Below, piece after piece: positions 1 through 9,087 of a stretch of DNA of 64,000 nt (position 1 is its first letter; every line of letters starts with the position of its first letter). Source of the DNA: Fuchsiella alkaliacetigena. GTDB taxonomy: Bacteria; Bacillota; Halanaerobiia; Halobacteroidales; Acetohalobiaceae. Made by a program: the position numbers and the translations under genes. The DNA lies in assembly GCF_023227765.1 (NCBI RefSeq), contig NZ_JALKBZ010000007.1, positions 28,219 through 92,218 on the forward strand. The letters run 5' to 3'. The notes under the pieces were generated by a model. It was not told where the DNA came from. It worked only from the letters and a program-made list of their open reading frames with translations, and did no database searches.

Positions 1-22
1 AACTTTTGATCTCGCTGCTCAT
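1..22 (-). CDS. Start of a gene running off the left edge
   Basis: An ATG at 22 reads out of the window on the minus strand (MSSEIKS, seven codons). A GGGGTGA ribosome-binding sequence lies five bases upstream of it, and the ATG follows the stop of the response regulator by about 30 bases, so it could be the next gene of the same transcript. Too little is visible to name a product. Confidence 0.35.
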
Positions 23-54
23 CAAGCTCACCCCAAAAATATTAATAATCACCT

Positions 55-1146
55 TTAATCTTTAAGTTCAGTACTAATAGCCTTAAACTTTTCTTGCAAG
101 GCTATAAAAGCCTCCACCAAAAGAGGATCAAAATGCTTTTCTTTATTTCGAATAATAATCTCACAGCTTTTCTCATGTGAAAAAGAGTCCTTATAAGGTC
201 GTTTAGTCCTTAAAGCATCATAAACATCAGCTATAGCCATTATCCTAGCCGAGAGAGGAATCTCCTCACCAGCTAAACCATCTGGATAGCCATTTCCATT
301 CCATTTCTCGTGATGGGAGCGAACAATATCTATTCCCATATTAATAAAAACATTTTCAGTGTACTTTTCCTTTACTTCGGTTAAAGTTTGAGCTCCAATT
401 ATAGTATGAGTTTTAATAATTTCAAACTCTTCTTTAGTCAATTTATCCGGTTTTAAGAGTATTGAATCAGAAATACCAACCTTACCTATATCATGCAAAG
501 GACTGGCTTTATAGATATTTTCGCAATATTCTGAATCAATAACCGATCGATATTTATCATGCTCTTGCAGTTTACTAGCCAAAAGACGACAGTATCTTTG
601 TGTCCTTTCCAAATGCTTTCCCGTCCCCTTGTCCCTAGACTCTGTCAGCTTGGCCAAAGCATAAATAGTCGCTGTTTTTGATTCTGAAATCTCCTTTACT
701 TTTTTCTGAACAAGATCTTCCAGATAGTTTCTATGTTTTTTCAGTTCTTGTTTAGTTTCAGATAGTTCCAGATGAGTTTTTACTCGCGCCTCTAAGATAG
801 GAGAATTGATAGGCTTAACTATATAATCAACAGCCCCTAACTCCAGACCTTTAGTTTCCTCATAAGTGCTGTTCATTCCCGTTACAAAAATAATAGGTAT
901 ATCTCTAGTCTCTGGATTTTCTTTGAGCTGTTGACAAACCTCATAACCATTCATTTTAGGTAGTACAATATCTAATAAAATAAGATCTGGCTTTTTATTT
1001 TCAGCAATTTTTACTGCCATCTGACCATTAATAGCCGCTATCACTCTATACTTAGGTGTCAAAGTAGCCTTAATTACATCCAAATTTTCCGCTATATCAT
1101 CTACAGCCAGAATAGTTTGGGAAGCTTGATCATCCTTTTCCTTCAT
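55..1146 (-). CDS. Response regulator with HD-GYP output domain (c-di-GMP phosphodiesterase type)
   Basis: 363 aa. Residues about 11-125 form a receiver domain: acidic pair D16/D17, phospho-acceptor D59 in a DIVLP context, T89 and K111. A coiled linker (about 125-155) leads to an HD-GYP domain with the HD pair at H218/D219 (LHDIGK) and HHEKWNGNGYP at about 278-288. Proteins of this RpfG-like layout hydrolyse cyclic di-GMP when the receiver is phosphorylated. The start has a good GGAGG seven to ten bases upstream. No cognate histidine kinase is visible here; the partial gene to the left could be one, but that is a guess. Confidence 0.93.
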   Translation of the reverse strand: MKEKDDQASQTILAVDDIAENLDVIKATLTPKYRVIAAINGQMAVKIAENKKPDLILLDIVLPKMNGYEVCQQLKENPETRDIPIIFVTGMNSTYEETKGLELGAVDYIVKPINSPILEARVKTHLELSETKQELKKHRNYLEDLVQKKVKEISESKTATIYALAKLTESRDKGTGKHLERTQRYCRLLASKLQEHDKYRSVIDSEYCENIYKASPLHDIGKVGISDSILLKPDKLTKEEFEIIKTHTIIGAQTLTEVKEKYTENVFINMGIDIVRSHHEKWNGNGYPDGLAGEEIPLSARIMAIADVYDALRTKRPYKDSFSHEKSCEIIIRNKEKHFDPLLVEAFIALQEKFKAISTELKD

Positions 1147-1217
1147 ATTTCTTCAACCTCCTATTGCTAATTAACTTGTTCAATTATCCCCGATACTTAA
1201 ATGACTTAGCCGTTTAC

Positions 1218-1231
1218 TTGACCTAGATCAA
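1218..1231. promoter_or_regulatory. CRP/FNR-family-like dyad upstream of the HD-GYP regulator
   Basis: TTGACCTAGATCAA is a near-perfect dyad resembling the FNR half-site pattern TTGAT-N4-ATCAA. It lies about 72 bases upstream of the regulator start codon. This is a pattern match only; the regulator that would bind it is not in the window. Confidence 0.3.
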
Positions 1232-1379
1232 ACTATCTATACTACTTAAGCACTTTAAACATGATAAGTTTCGACATTTTATAATAATAATTACTAATTA
1301 TCTATTTCTAGACTTATTTCTAAATACCTCTTTAAATATAAAAAGATTCCTCTGCCATTTAAAATAATTCCTAATAACT

Positions 1380-1423
1380 TTTAGAGAGCATATTTCTTTT
1401 AAAAAAGAAATATGCTCTCTAAA
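1380..1423. terminator. Long perfect palindrome, probable terminator of the PrcB-type gene
   Basis: The left arm TTTAGAGAGCATATTTCTTT is exactly reverse-complemented at 1404-1423, giving a 20-bp stem with a four-base A/T loop. It lies about 70 bases beyond the stop of the minus-strand gene at 1495. It has no clean U-tract, so a processing or bidirectional role is possible. Confidence 0.6.
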
Positions 1424-1494
1424 TAATTTCCACTATCTTTAATCTAATTATCTTCAAAAGCCAATGACTTATCAGAACAATTTTCCCCTTATTT

Positions 1495-1992
1495 TCATTT
1501 ACCTGTCTTGCTATCTATATACTCTGCTTCCTTAGTTTCATCATTAATATCTTCAAAGACCTCTCCTTGTTCATTAATAACTTGAATATCATCTGTAATA
1601 TCCTTAACCTTAATAACTACTCTAGGATAAGTTATTGCTTGAGTAACTAATTGATCTGCAGCAGGTGAAGTTTCTACTACCTTAATTTTAGTAAGTCCAT
1701 CTACCTCTTTTACTGACTCCACCTCTATTCCGTAGCCTCCAGTAGGCTTTTCTCCAACACCTATATAGATTATAGATTCATTATCTGTACTACGAATAAC
1801 TCCAAATCCCCTTAACTCACCTACAAATCCAATAGCCTTCTTTAAGTCTTCAGGAAGCTTTTCAATAACTTCAAATTCTAATTCTACCTCATCTTTAGCA
1901 GCAATTGATATGTCTTCTTTGGCATAGCCTACAACTAAAATTGAAGTAAATAAAACTAAGCATAAAGCTAAAAAAAGCCATTGTTTTTTCAA
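1495..1992 (-). CDS. Exported protein with PrcB C-terminal-like domain
   Basis: 165 aa. The first 24 residues form a signal peptide (MKKQ, then a hydrophobic run ending VGYA). The body contains TGGYGIEVESV followed by VVETSP and YPRVVIKV, the pattern of the PrcB_C domain named from the Treponema dentilisin complex subunit PrcB. Related small exported proteins are common in Firmicutes and their function is mostly unknown. The tail is acidic (DINDETKEAEYIDSKTGK). Monocistronic: palindromes lie on both sides. Confidence 0.7.
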   Translation of the reverse strand: MKKQWLFLALCLVLFTSILVVGYAKEDISIAAKDEVELEFEVIEKLPEDLKKAIGFVGELRGFGVIRSTDNESIIYIGVGEKPTGGYGIEVESVKEVDGLTKIKVVETSPAADQLVTQAITYPRVVIKVKDITDDIQVINEQGEVFEDINDETKEAEYIDSKTGK

Positions 1993-2080
1993 AGTAATCC
2001 CTCCTCAAAGTTTGATAGTCCAATTCTAATTAAATTATAACATCTATCTTAGACTACTTCATTAACAATGATAACTAAAC

Positions 2081-2128
2081 TATAAATGCCAGCAAAAAGA
2101 ACTCAAATTCTCCTTGCTGGCATTTATA
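2081..2128. terminator. Terminator-like hairpin downstream of iorB
   Basis: TATAAATGCCAGCAA at 2081-2095 pairs with its exact reverse complement at 2114-2128 around an 18-base loop. It lies about 60 bases past the iorB stop and would close the buk-ptb-iorA-iorB transcript. Confidence 0.6.
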
Positions 2129-2189
2129 ATAATCCTCTTTATTTTAAACTGTAAATCTCGAATTTGAAAAAGAAAGTATCATGAACCTT

Positions 2190-2801
2190 TTAAAGCTCTA
2201 ACTCTGCTATTAAGTCTTGACCTTTCTGCAAACCAGCTGCAAAGGCCTTTAGATTAACCTCTTTCCATTCTTCCTTTACTCGATCTACAATAGCTTCCTT
2301 AATTGTTTCTTCCTCAATAGGCAGAGCTCCTGTAGCTACCATTATTCCTAGCATAACTACATTTTCAGCAATCTCACTACCGCTTTCTCGAGCTAGCTTA
2401 GTAGCATCAACACTTAAAGTTCGCTCACCTAATCCATCTAAAGCTTTCTCAATCTCTTCTGCTTCCGGATAGTCAGCCTCTCCTTTAACTACACTGAGCG
2501 GAATAATTCGTCGTTGATTGGTAATTACCCAAGACTCAGAATTTAGATAGTTTCTAGCTCTATAAGCCTCTCCCATCTCCAGACTCAGCACAATATCTGC
2601 TTCACCTTCGGGAACTAAGGAAGAGTAAATATCTCCAATGCGCACGTAGGTGTGTACTACTCCTCCTCGTTGAGCCATGCCGTGCACCTCTCCTACATAA
2701 ACCGATAGATCACTAGCTTTAGCAGCATCGGCTAAGATATGGGAAACTAAGATTATTCCTTGACCACCAACACCGGTAATTACTATATTAGTTGTCTCCA
2801 T
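2190..2801 (-). CDS. iorB: Indolepyruvate:ferredoxin oxidoreductase, beta subunit
   Basis: 203 aa, the normal length for the subunit. It opens with the gamma-type oxidoreductase signature (VITGVGGQGIILVSHILADAA, GGQG at 12-15) and has HGMAQRGG at 40-47. With IorA it decarboxylates aryl-2-oxoacids made by transamination of aromatic amino acids to aryl-acyl-CoA, reducing ferredoxin in the cytoplasm. Its ATG overlaps the iorA TAA by one base (TAATG), so the two are translationally coupled. Last gene of a four-gene operon. Confidence 0.93.
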   Translation of the reverse strand: METTNIVITGVGGQGIILVSHILADAAKASDLSVYVGEVHGMAQRGGVVHTYVRIGDIYSSLVPEGEADIVLSLEMGEAYRARNYLNSESWVITNQRRIIPLSVVKGEADYPEAEEIEKALDGLGERTLSVDATKLARESGSEIAENVVMLGIMVATGALPIEEETIKEAIVDRVKEEWKEVNLKAFAAGLQKGQDLIAELEL

Positions 2802-4690
2802 TATGCGCCTCCCTCCTCTTCAATTGCGCCTTCTCCAAAGAGATCTATTAAGGGACAGACCTGTTGACAAGCTCCACAGCCATTACATAAAGCTTGGTCT
2901 ATAGCTAAACCATCTGGGCCCCGATAAAAGGCTGGACAGGCATATTTCTGTACGCAAACATCACACTCTACACAGTCTTCTTCTTTAATTTTACACTTAA
3001 CAATCTCTTCGCCCCGTTCCATTTTAAAGCGATTCTCAACTAAGATACATGGAGCTCGGGAAATTACTACTGAAACTCCTTCAAACTCTATTGCTTCTTT
3101 GAATATTTCTTCGGTTTCCTCTATATTTTGAGGATCTACTACCTCCAAGAACTCTACTCCCATTCCCCGGACAGTATCTTCAATAGAAACTTCTCTTAAG
3201 GAAGCTCCTTCGCCATCCTTAACTGCACCCGGATGAGGCTGATGTCCGGTCATAGCTGTAGTACTATTATCGAGAATTACTAAGGTTATATCGTGCTGAT
3301 TATGAATCACATTAACTAAAGCCGGCAGTCCACCGTGGAAGAAGGTAGAATCACCAATGAAGCTAATTACCTTTTGCTCAGTAGCTTCAGCAAAACCTCC
3401 CGTAGTACCAATGCTAGAACCCATAGATAATAAATAGTCAATAGCCATAAACGGAGGCGCTGCTCCCAAGGTATAACAACCGATATCACCGGTATAAACA
3501 GGGTCGGGCTCACCTTTAGTACAGGCATGAGCTGCCTTAACCACAGCATAGTAAGAATGCCGATGCGGACAACCAGCACACATTACCGGCGGTCGAGGCG
3601 GTATTTCTACCTCGCTTTCTGCTGTTGATAAGGCTGAGTCCTCAAGCTCAACTCCTAGAACTTCAGCTAAAGCTTCTCTAACCAGCTTAGGTGTATACTC
3701 ATAAAGTTCAGGCAGATGAGCGCTTAACTTACCAAAAACCTCCACTTCAATCCCCGTTCCGTATAGTAAAGAGCGAATCTCTTTTTCCATAACAGGTTCT
3801 AACTCTTCCACAATCAACACCTTATCCAAGTCGCTTACAAAGTCCTTAATTAAGTCATCCGGTAGCGGATAACTAAAGGCTAGAGTCAGTAAAGATACCT
3901 CTTGCTCAAACTCTTCCTTCACCTCTCGAGCATAGGCTGCCGCTACACTGCTGGAAATGATCCCCACCCTGCCTTTAGCGGACTCAACTCGATTTAACTC
4001 ACTACTATTGCTTAACTTTTTAGCTTGAGCAATCCTTTCTTTTAACTCCCGATGCAAATGATAAGCATTACCCGGAGTAGGAACGAACTTAGTCGGATTA
4101 GAAATAAACTCCTTTTTACCCTCCGGTACCTTTATCTCTCCAAAAGAAACCGGGCCCCGCGTATGACTAATTCGAGTAGTTAATCTCAAAATCACCGGCA
4201 TTCCTAACTCCTCAGATAGTTCAAAAGCCTCCTTGGTCATCTCTTTAGCCTCATTGGGAGTAGCTGGCTCCAACATTGGCATATCTGCTAAACGAGAGTA
4301 AATTCGCGTATCCTGTTCATTTTGTGAAGAGTGCATTGAAGGGTCATCGGCTACTACAATCACCATTGCTCCTCGCACTCCTGTATAAGCTGTACTCATG
4401 AAGGAATCGGAAGCAACATTCAAACCTACGTGTTTCATAGCTGCTAGTGAACGGGCCCCCGCTGAGGCGGCTGCTGCTGCTACCTCCAAGGACACCTTTT
4501 CATTAGTTGAATACTCATAATAAAAGTCACAGTCTTCCTTGATTTTCCATAAAGTATCTCCAATTTCTGAAGAAGGAGTGCCCGGATACTGAGTAGCTAT
4601 ATCCATTCCTGCTTCCAAAGCTCCCCGCACAACTGCTTCATTACCTAGTAAAAGATATTCTTTTCCTACCACACCATTAATCAAATCCAT
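2801..4690 (-). CDS. iorA: Indolepyruvate:ferredoxin oxidoreductase, alpha subunit
   Basis: 629 aa. The N-terminal half is a pyruvate:ferredoxin oxidoreductase-like pyrimidine-binding domain. A thiamine diphosphate domain follows, with MCAGCPHRHSYY, GDIGCYTLG and GDSTFFHGG. The C-terminal 60 residues form a two-cluster ferredoxin domain (CVECDVC plus a downstream CP, then CNGCGACQQVCP). The first motif, CVECDVCVQKYACP, has a longer last gap than the standard CxxCxxCxxxCP, as is usual in IorA. The start is preceded by AAGGAGGGATAAG. Confidence 0.95.
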   Translation of the reverse strand: MDLINGVVGKEYLLLGNEAVVRGALEAGMDIATQYPGTPSSEIGDTLWKIKEDCDFYYEYSTNEKVSLEVAAAAASAGARSLAAMKHVGLNVASDSFMSTAYTGVRGAMVIVVADDPSMHSSQNEQDTRIYSRLADMPMLEPATPNEAKEMTKEAFELSEELGMPVILRLTTRISHTRGPVSFGEIKVPEGKKEFISNPTKFVPTPGNAYHLHRELKERIAQAKKLSNSSELNRVESAKGRVGIISSSVAAAYAREVKEEFEQEVSLLTLAFSYPLPDDLIKDFVSDLDKVLIVEELEPVMEKEIRSLLYGTGIEVEVFGKLSAHLPELYEYTPKLVREALAEVLGVELEDSALSTAESEVEIPPRPPVMCAGCPHRHSYYAVVKAAHACTKGEPDPVYTGDIGCYTLGAAPPFMAIDYLLSMGSSIGTTGGFAEATEQKVISFIGDSTFFHGGLPALVNVIHNQHDITLVILDNSTTAMTGHQPHPGAVKDGEGASLREVSIEDTVRGMGVEFLEVVDPQNIEETEEIFKEAIEFEGVSVVISRAPCILVENRFKMERGEEIVKCKIKEEDCVECDVCVQKYACPAFYRGPDGLAIDQALCNGCGACQQVCPLIDLFGEGAIEEEGGA

Positions 4691-4708
4691 CTTATCCCTC
4701 CTTGAAAT

Positions 4709-5608
4709 TTATTCACTCATTAGTACAGTAGCTGCTATAGAAATCAACTTAATCTGAGCAGTATTGGCTCGAGAAGTCAATACTACTGGTTGAGTAGTGC
4801 CGCCAATCAAGGCAGCAATTCTAGCTTCAGCAAAGTAAATAGTACTCTTGCCTAAGATATTACCGGCTACAATCTCTGGCACTATCAGTATATCTGCCTG
4901 ACCAGCTACCTGACCCTCAACCCCTTTCATTTTAGCTGCTTCCTTTGAAAGAGCAATATCGATAGCCAAAGGGCCCTCCACTAAAGCACCAGTAATCTGT
5001 CCCCGCTGGGCCATCTTAGCCAAAGCAGCTGCCTCTACAGTCTCCGGCATTTGGGGATTCACCTTCTCCACTGCTGCTAAAACAGCCACTTTAGGCTCAT
5101 CCCAGCCTAACTTAGCAGTAACATCTACGGCATTCTGAATAATCTGCTGCTTTTCTTTCAGCTCGGGTTTGAGATTCATTCCCCCATCGCTAATAAAAAC
5201 CAAGCGACCTAGAGATTCAGCTTCTACCATAGCAATATGACTGATTAACTGCTCCTGACGCAGGCCATACTCTTCATTAAGTACCTCTTTCATCAACAGC
5301 GAAGTATCCACTAAACCTTTCATTAAGATATCTCCCGAGCCCTCACTAACTAACTTTACGGCCCGTTTGGAGGCAGCAGCCTGACTTTGACTGCTCACTA
5401 ACTCTACTTCGCTTAAGTCCAATCCTACCTCAGCAGCCTGAGCCTTAATTTCAGCTACTGCTCCTACTAAAGTAGCCTCTACTAAACCTTCCTCAATAGC
5501 CAGCTTTACTGCCTTCAATACCTCTTTTTCGCCGGCCGCGGCTACTACTAATCTCTTAACTGCTGCTTTTTTAGCTGCATTCAATAGTTCATCGAAATCG
5601 CTAAACAA
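4709..5608 (-). CDS. ptb: Phosphate butyryltransferase (phosphotransacylase)
   Basis: About 299 aa, PTA/PTB family. It exchanges CoA of butyryl- or branched/aryl-acyl-CoA for phosphate. Recognisable stretches are GDILMKGLVDTS, ISHIAMVEAE, FISDGGMN and ILIVPEIVAGNILGKS. I chose TTG at 5608 because GGAGGTG lies eight bases upstream and this start falls just after the buk stop. An in-frame ATG at 5635 lies inside buk with no ribosome-binding site. Next to buk and iorA, the enzyme probably handles acyl-CoA from amino-acid fermentation as well as butyryl-CoA. Confidence 0.92.
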   Translation of the reverse strand: MFSDFDELLNAAKKAAVKRLVVAAAGEKEVLKAVKLAIEEGLVEATLVGAVAEIKAQAAEVGLDLSEVELVSSQSQAAASKRAVKLVSEGSGDILMKGLVDTSLLMKEVLNEEYGLRQEQLISHIAMVEAESLGRLVFISDGGMNLKPELKEKQQIIQNAVDVTAKLGWDEPKVAVLAAVEKVNPQMPETVEAAALAKMAQRGQITGALVEGPLAIDIALSKEAAKMKGVEGQVAGQADILIVPEIVAGNILGKSTIYFAEARIAALIGGTTQPVVLTSRANTAQIKLISIAATVLMSE

Positions 5609-5613
5609 GTCCT

Positions 5614-6747
5614 TCACCTCCACTGTATATCCCATTGCTCATACTCAGCTAAGCGCTGATTAAAGCTCTTTCTGGCTCTATCATAGTCCTTAGCTGACTC
5701 TACTTTAGTTAAAACTCTTCCCACTCCCTGAGCTAAATGCTTCATTTCTTCGGCTCCGGGATAAAGTCGCACCGGAGCAATATACCCCACTCTGGCTATA
5801 ATCTCCTGCACTAAATAATCAGAGTTAGCCAAACCTCCTGTTAAAAAAATAGCATCGACCTCTCCTTTTAACACGGTAGCCATGGCACCAATTTCTTTTG
5901 CTAACTGATAGATCATTCCCTGATAAACTAATTCAGCCTGAGCATCACCATCCTTGATGCGCTCTTCTATCTCTTCGCCACTATTAGTACCTAAGTAGGA
6001 AGCTAAGCCTCCCTGAACTATCAGCTCTTTTTGCAGCTCCTCTTTAGTGGGCTCTTCTGCATAGATATAGTCCACTAACTGCATCACTGGTAGCCCACCT
6101 GCTCTTTCTGGTGAATAGGGCCCTTGCTGATTAGCATTATTGACATCGATTATCCTTCCTTCTTTGATGGGAGCAATAGAAAAGCCACCACCTAAATGAA
6201 CTCCAATCAACCTCAGCTCTGTTAACTCTCTATTTAAGTCCTCAGCCACATTTCTAGAAATAGCCTTCAAATTAAGAGCATGCGACTGACAGCGACGAGG
6301 TAGTTTAGACCAACCTGATAGTCTCGCTACCAGCGGAAACTCATCTACTGTAATCGGATCTACCACAAAACTAGGGATTTTATACTCTTGGCTGAGTTCA
6401 AAAGCAATAATCCCAGCTAGATTAGAAGCATGTTCAGCATTTTTAGCAGCTTTTAAGTCAGCAACCATTACTTCATCAATACTATAGACTCCGCCCGGCA
6501 ATGCATCCAACCCTGCTCCTCCCCGAGCTGCAATAGCTGCTAACTCTTTTATTTCCACTTCAGCTGCTACCAAACTATCTATTATCAGCTCCTGTCGCCA
6601 GGGAAGCTGTTCATTGACTCGGTCAAACTTCGCTAACTCTGCTGTAGAATGGCTTATTTGCTCCTGCCAAAGCTCTTCAGCCCCTTTATAAATAGCTAAT
6701 TCAGTGGAGGTTGAACCGAGATTAATAGCTAAAATATGTTCTTTCAT
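5614..6747 (-). CDS. buk: Butyrate kinase family enzyme
   Basis: 377 aa, ASKHA fold. The N-terminus ILAINLGSTSTELAIY carries the phosphate-1 motif, and HLGGGFSIAPI and DVNNANQQGPYSPERAGGLP follow. It makes ATP and a free acid from the acyl-phosphate supplied by Ptb. The family is usually about 355 aa; the extra length is a C-terminal tail (SAKDYDRARKSFNQRLAEYEQWDIQWR). First gene of the operon, preceded by a repeat-filled 510-base gap. Branched-chain acyl kinase activity cannot be told apart from sequence. Confidence 0.92.
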   Translation of the reverse strand: MKEHILAINLGSTSTELAIYKGAEELWQEQISHSTAELAKFDRVNEQLPWRQELIIDSLVAAEVEIKELAAIAARGGAGLDALPGGVYSIDEVMVADLKAAKNAEHASNLAGIIAFELSQEYKIPSFVVDPITVDEFPLVARLSGWSKLPRRCQSHALNLKAISRNVAEDLNRELTELRLIGVHLGGGFSIAPIKEGRIIDVNNANQQGPYSPERAGGLPVMQLVDYIYAEEPTKEELQKELIVQGGLASYLGTNSGEEIEERIKDGDAQAELVYQGMIYQLAKEIGAMATVLKGEVDAIFLTGGLANSDYLVQEIIARVGYIAPVRLYPGAEEMKHLAQGVGRVLTKVESAKDYDRARKSFNQRLAEYEQWDIQWR

Positions 6748-7257
6748 TATGTCCTGCTCACTCCTTTTCCCAACTCTGTAATTAGCAATTAATAATTAAC
6801 AATGAATAATGAACAACTTATTGCTTCGCTGTAGTTAACGGTTTATAGTTTATAGTTAAGTTTTAAGAACGAAACAATATCGTTCTAATGTTTCAGAGGA
6901 TAGATGATAAATGATAGAGGATAGATTAAGATCAAGAAATAAAGTTCAAAGACAATTAGACGCTGACTAAGTTCTGACAAAATCTGACTAAAACATAAAA
7001 CCTTAAAACCTGTTGAAACCACTAATGAGCACTAATTGACACGAATAAAACCTAAAACTTAATTTAAGCTTGATTTTAATATGGTTCTAAGTTTTTGATT
7101 TTATGTTTTAAGGTCTAGTCAGAACTTGGTCAGATTTTAGTCTGTGTCCAATAGGTTTTAATCTTTTGAACTTTATAACAATAATGTATAGTGCCCGACA
7201 ATAGCTTTTAATCTTTTAAACTTCAGTTATTAACTATTAATTATTAACTGTAAACTA
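6748..7257. repeat. Intergenic repeat element, copy A (paired inverted arms)
   Basis: This 510-base gap between pxpA and buk has no credible ORF. GACGCTGACTAAGTTCTGAC begins at 6959, and a degenerate reverse complement lies at 7118-7148 (GTCAGAACTTGGTCAGA, then TTTTAGTCTGTGTC). Flanks carry the family's outer modules: GATAGAGGATAGATTAAG and AAAGTTCAAAG on the left, TTTTGAACTTTATAA on the right. The centre has CACTAATGAGCACTAATTG, also seen near 36,770. Both neighbouring genes are on the minus strand. Confidence 0.8.
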
Positions 7258-8031
7258 TTAATTGTCCTTTATCTCTCTTAAAGGAGCAATCTCCACCCCT
7301 TCAGCTAACAAGGCAGCTCGAATCTCCTCGACAAACTCCACCGCCTGCGGATTATCACCATGCACACAGACTGTATCTGCTTGAATCGCAATTTCCTCAC
7401 CAGTTATAGCCTCCACCTTAGCTTCTTTAATCATCTTCACTACTCTAGCTATAGCTACTTCTGAATCATGAATTACTGCTCCATCTTCTTCTCTAGGAAC
7501 TAAAGTACCATCTTCATTATAAGCTCTATCGGCAAAAACCTCATTAGCTACCTGTAAACCCTGTTTTTGACCAGCAGTAATTAATTCACTATTAGCTAAG
7601 CCTACTAGTATAATTTCTCGATCCACCTCAAAAATACCTTCAGCAATAGCCATAGCTATTTCTGGATTGTCAGTAGCCATATTATACAAAGCTCCGTGAG
7701 GCTTAACATGTTCCACTTTGCTTCCGGCTCCTTTAGCAAAGGCTTGCAAAGCTCCTAACTGATATTTAACATAACTTTTAACCTCCTGCGCCGTTACCTC
7801 TATAACTCGCCGTCCAAAGCCCATTAAATCAAAAAAACCAGGGTGGGCCCCCACAGCAACCCCGTTTTCTACGGCCTGCTGTACTGTTTTCTGCATTACC
7901 AAGGGATCTCCAGCGTGGGCTCCGCAGGCAATATTAGCAGAAGTAATATAAGCCATTATTTCTTTATCTAAACCCAAAATATAGTTACCAAAGCTCTCCC
8001 CTAGATCGCTATTTAAATCTACTTTAGACAC
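7258..8031 (-). CDS. pxpA: 5-oxoprolinase subunit A (LamB/YcsF family)
   Basis: 257 aa, full length. It opens [14 protein letters not shown] and has [30 protein letters not shown] and CVHGDNPQA, the LamB/YcsF signature. In the characterised system PxpA works with PxpB and PxpC in ATP-dependent opening of 5-oxoproline to glutamate. Neither partner lies in this window, so the complex must be completed elsewhere or the protein acts alone. Bounded by a repeat element downstream and a 66-base gap upstream. Confidence 0.92.
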   Translation of the reverse strand: MSKVDLNSDLGESFGNYILGLDKEIMAYITSANIACGAHAGDPLVMQKTVQQAVENGVAVGAHPGFFDLMGFGRRVIEVTAQEVKSYVKYQLGALQAFAKGAGSKVEHVKPHGALYNMATDNPEIAMAIAEGIFEVDREIILVGLANSELITAGQKQGLQVANEVFADRAYNEDGTLVPREEDGAVIHDSEVAIARVVKMIKEAKVEAITGEEIAIQADTVCVHGDNPQAVEFVEEIRAALLAEGVEIAPLREIKDN

Positions 8032-8097
8032 TACTTATCCTCCCCAGAATAAATCTATCTTCCAATTCATATAAAATAATTCTTGTTACTAACTACC

Positions 8098-9087
8098 CTA
8101 CTTTAAAATATCCAACTCTACTAAAGCCTTAGCTACTGCTCCTACAACTCCTATTTCCTCTTTTAACTCCGAAACTAAAATCTCCACTGCTGCTGCCGAA
8201 TCCTCTAAAGCACGCCAACTGACTGTTTCCTTAATCGGTTCTACAATCATATCGCCAGCTTCGATAACTCCTCCACCCAAAATTATCAACTCAGGATTTA
8301 AGATATTAATTAAATTAGCTATGCCAATTCCTAAATAATTCGTTACTTCCTTTACTAACTCTTGAGCTACCTGGTCTCCAGCAGCGGCAGCCTCAGTTAC
8401 TACTTGTCCATCAATATCCTCTATCTCTGCCGTTGACTGAGCAATTAAAGTATCTCTGCCGGCTCTTACTGCCTCCTGGCCTAAACGAGCTAAGGCAGTA
8501 CCTGATGCTAAGGTCTCCCAACAACCTAAATTACCGCAATTACACTGAATAGCCGCTTGAGGATTGATAGTCATATGGCCTATTTCTCCGGCACTGTAAT
8601 TAGCTCCACTATAAAGCTGGCGATTAATAATAATCCCGCCTCCAATTCCGGTACTGACGGTAATATAAATTAAGTTATCTACCTCTTGACCTGCTCCAAA
8701 CCACTTCTCACCTAAAGCTGCTGCATTAGCATCGTTCTCAATCCAGACTGGTAAAGCTAATTTATCTGCTAATATATCTTTGATTGGGACCTGTTGCCAG
8801 TCTAAATTAGGAGCATGATAGACAATCCCTTCTTCAGCATTCAAAGGACCAGGACAGCCTACTCCTACTCCAGCTATAACCTTTTTATTCAGCTCAGTTT
8901 GAGCTAAAACATCTTCTATACTTTCAATTATTCTAGCTATCACTGCCTGCTGTCCCTCTTCAGCCTTAGTAGCTAACCTACTGTTAGCTAAGATATTACC
9001 CTCTAAATCTGCCACAGCAGTCAATATCTTAGTCCCACCTAAATCAACTCCAACTACATAATCACCCAATTCGGGCCCTCCTTGCAC
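8098..9087 (-). CDS. ROK family sugar kinase (glucokinase-like)
   Basis: 329 aa. ATP-binding VGVDLGGTK at about 13-20; catalytic ENDANAAALGE; GTGIGGGI-type loop (VSTGIGGGI); ROK zinc motif GHMTINPQ followed by CNCGNLGCWE. Family members phosphorylate glucose or N-acylhexosamines. The start is GTG at 9087, overlapping the upstream TAG by one base (TAGTG), so it is coupled to the nicotinate phosphoribosyltransferase gene. Sugar specificity cannot be read from the sequence; glucokinase is the usual assignment. Confidence 0.88.
   Translation of the reverse strand: MQGGPELGDYVVGVDLGGTKILTAVADLEGNILANSRLATKAEEGQQAVIARIIESIEDVLAQTELNKKVIAGVGVGCPGPLNAEEGIVYHAPNLDWQQVPIKDILADKLALPVWIENDANAAALGEKWFGAGQEVDNLIYITVSTGIGGGIIINRQLYSGANYSAGEIGHMTINPQAAIQCNCGNLGCWETLASGTALARLGQEAVRAGRDTLIAQSTAEIEDIDGQVVTEAAAAGDQVAQELVKEVTNYLGIGIANLINILNPELIILGGGVIEAGDMIVEPIKETVSWRALEDSAAAVEILVSELKEEIGVVGAVAKALVELDILK

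Larger units (their letters stand above)
1147..1494. other. Intergenic region, promoter of the HD-GYP regulator plus a palindrome
   Basis: 348 AT-rich bases without a credible ORF. It holds a 14-bp dyad at 1218-1231 and the long palindrome at 1380-1423. The sequence between them is A/T-rich and could carry promoters, but I cannot assign one with confidence. Confidence 0.6.
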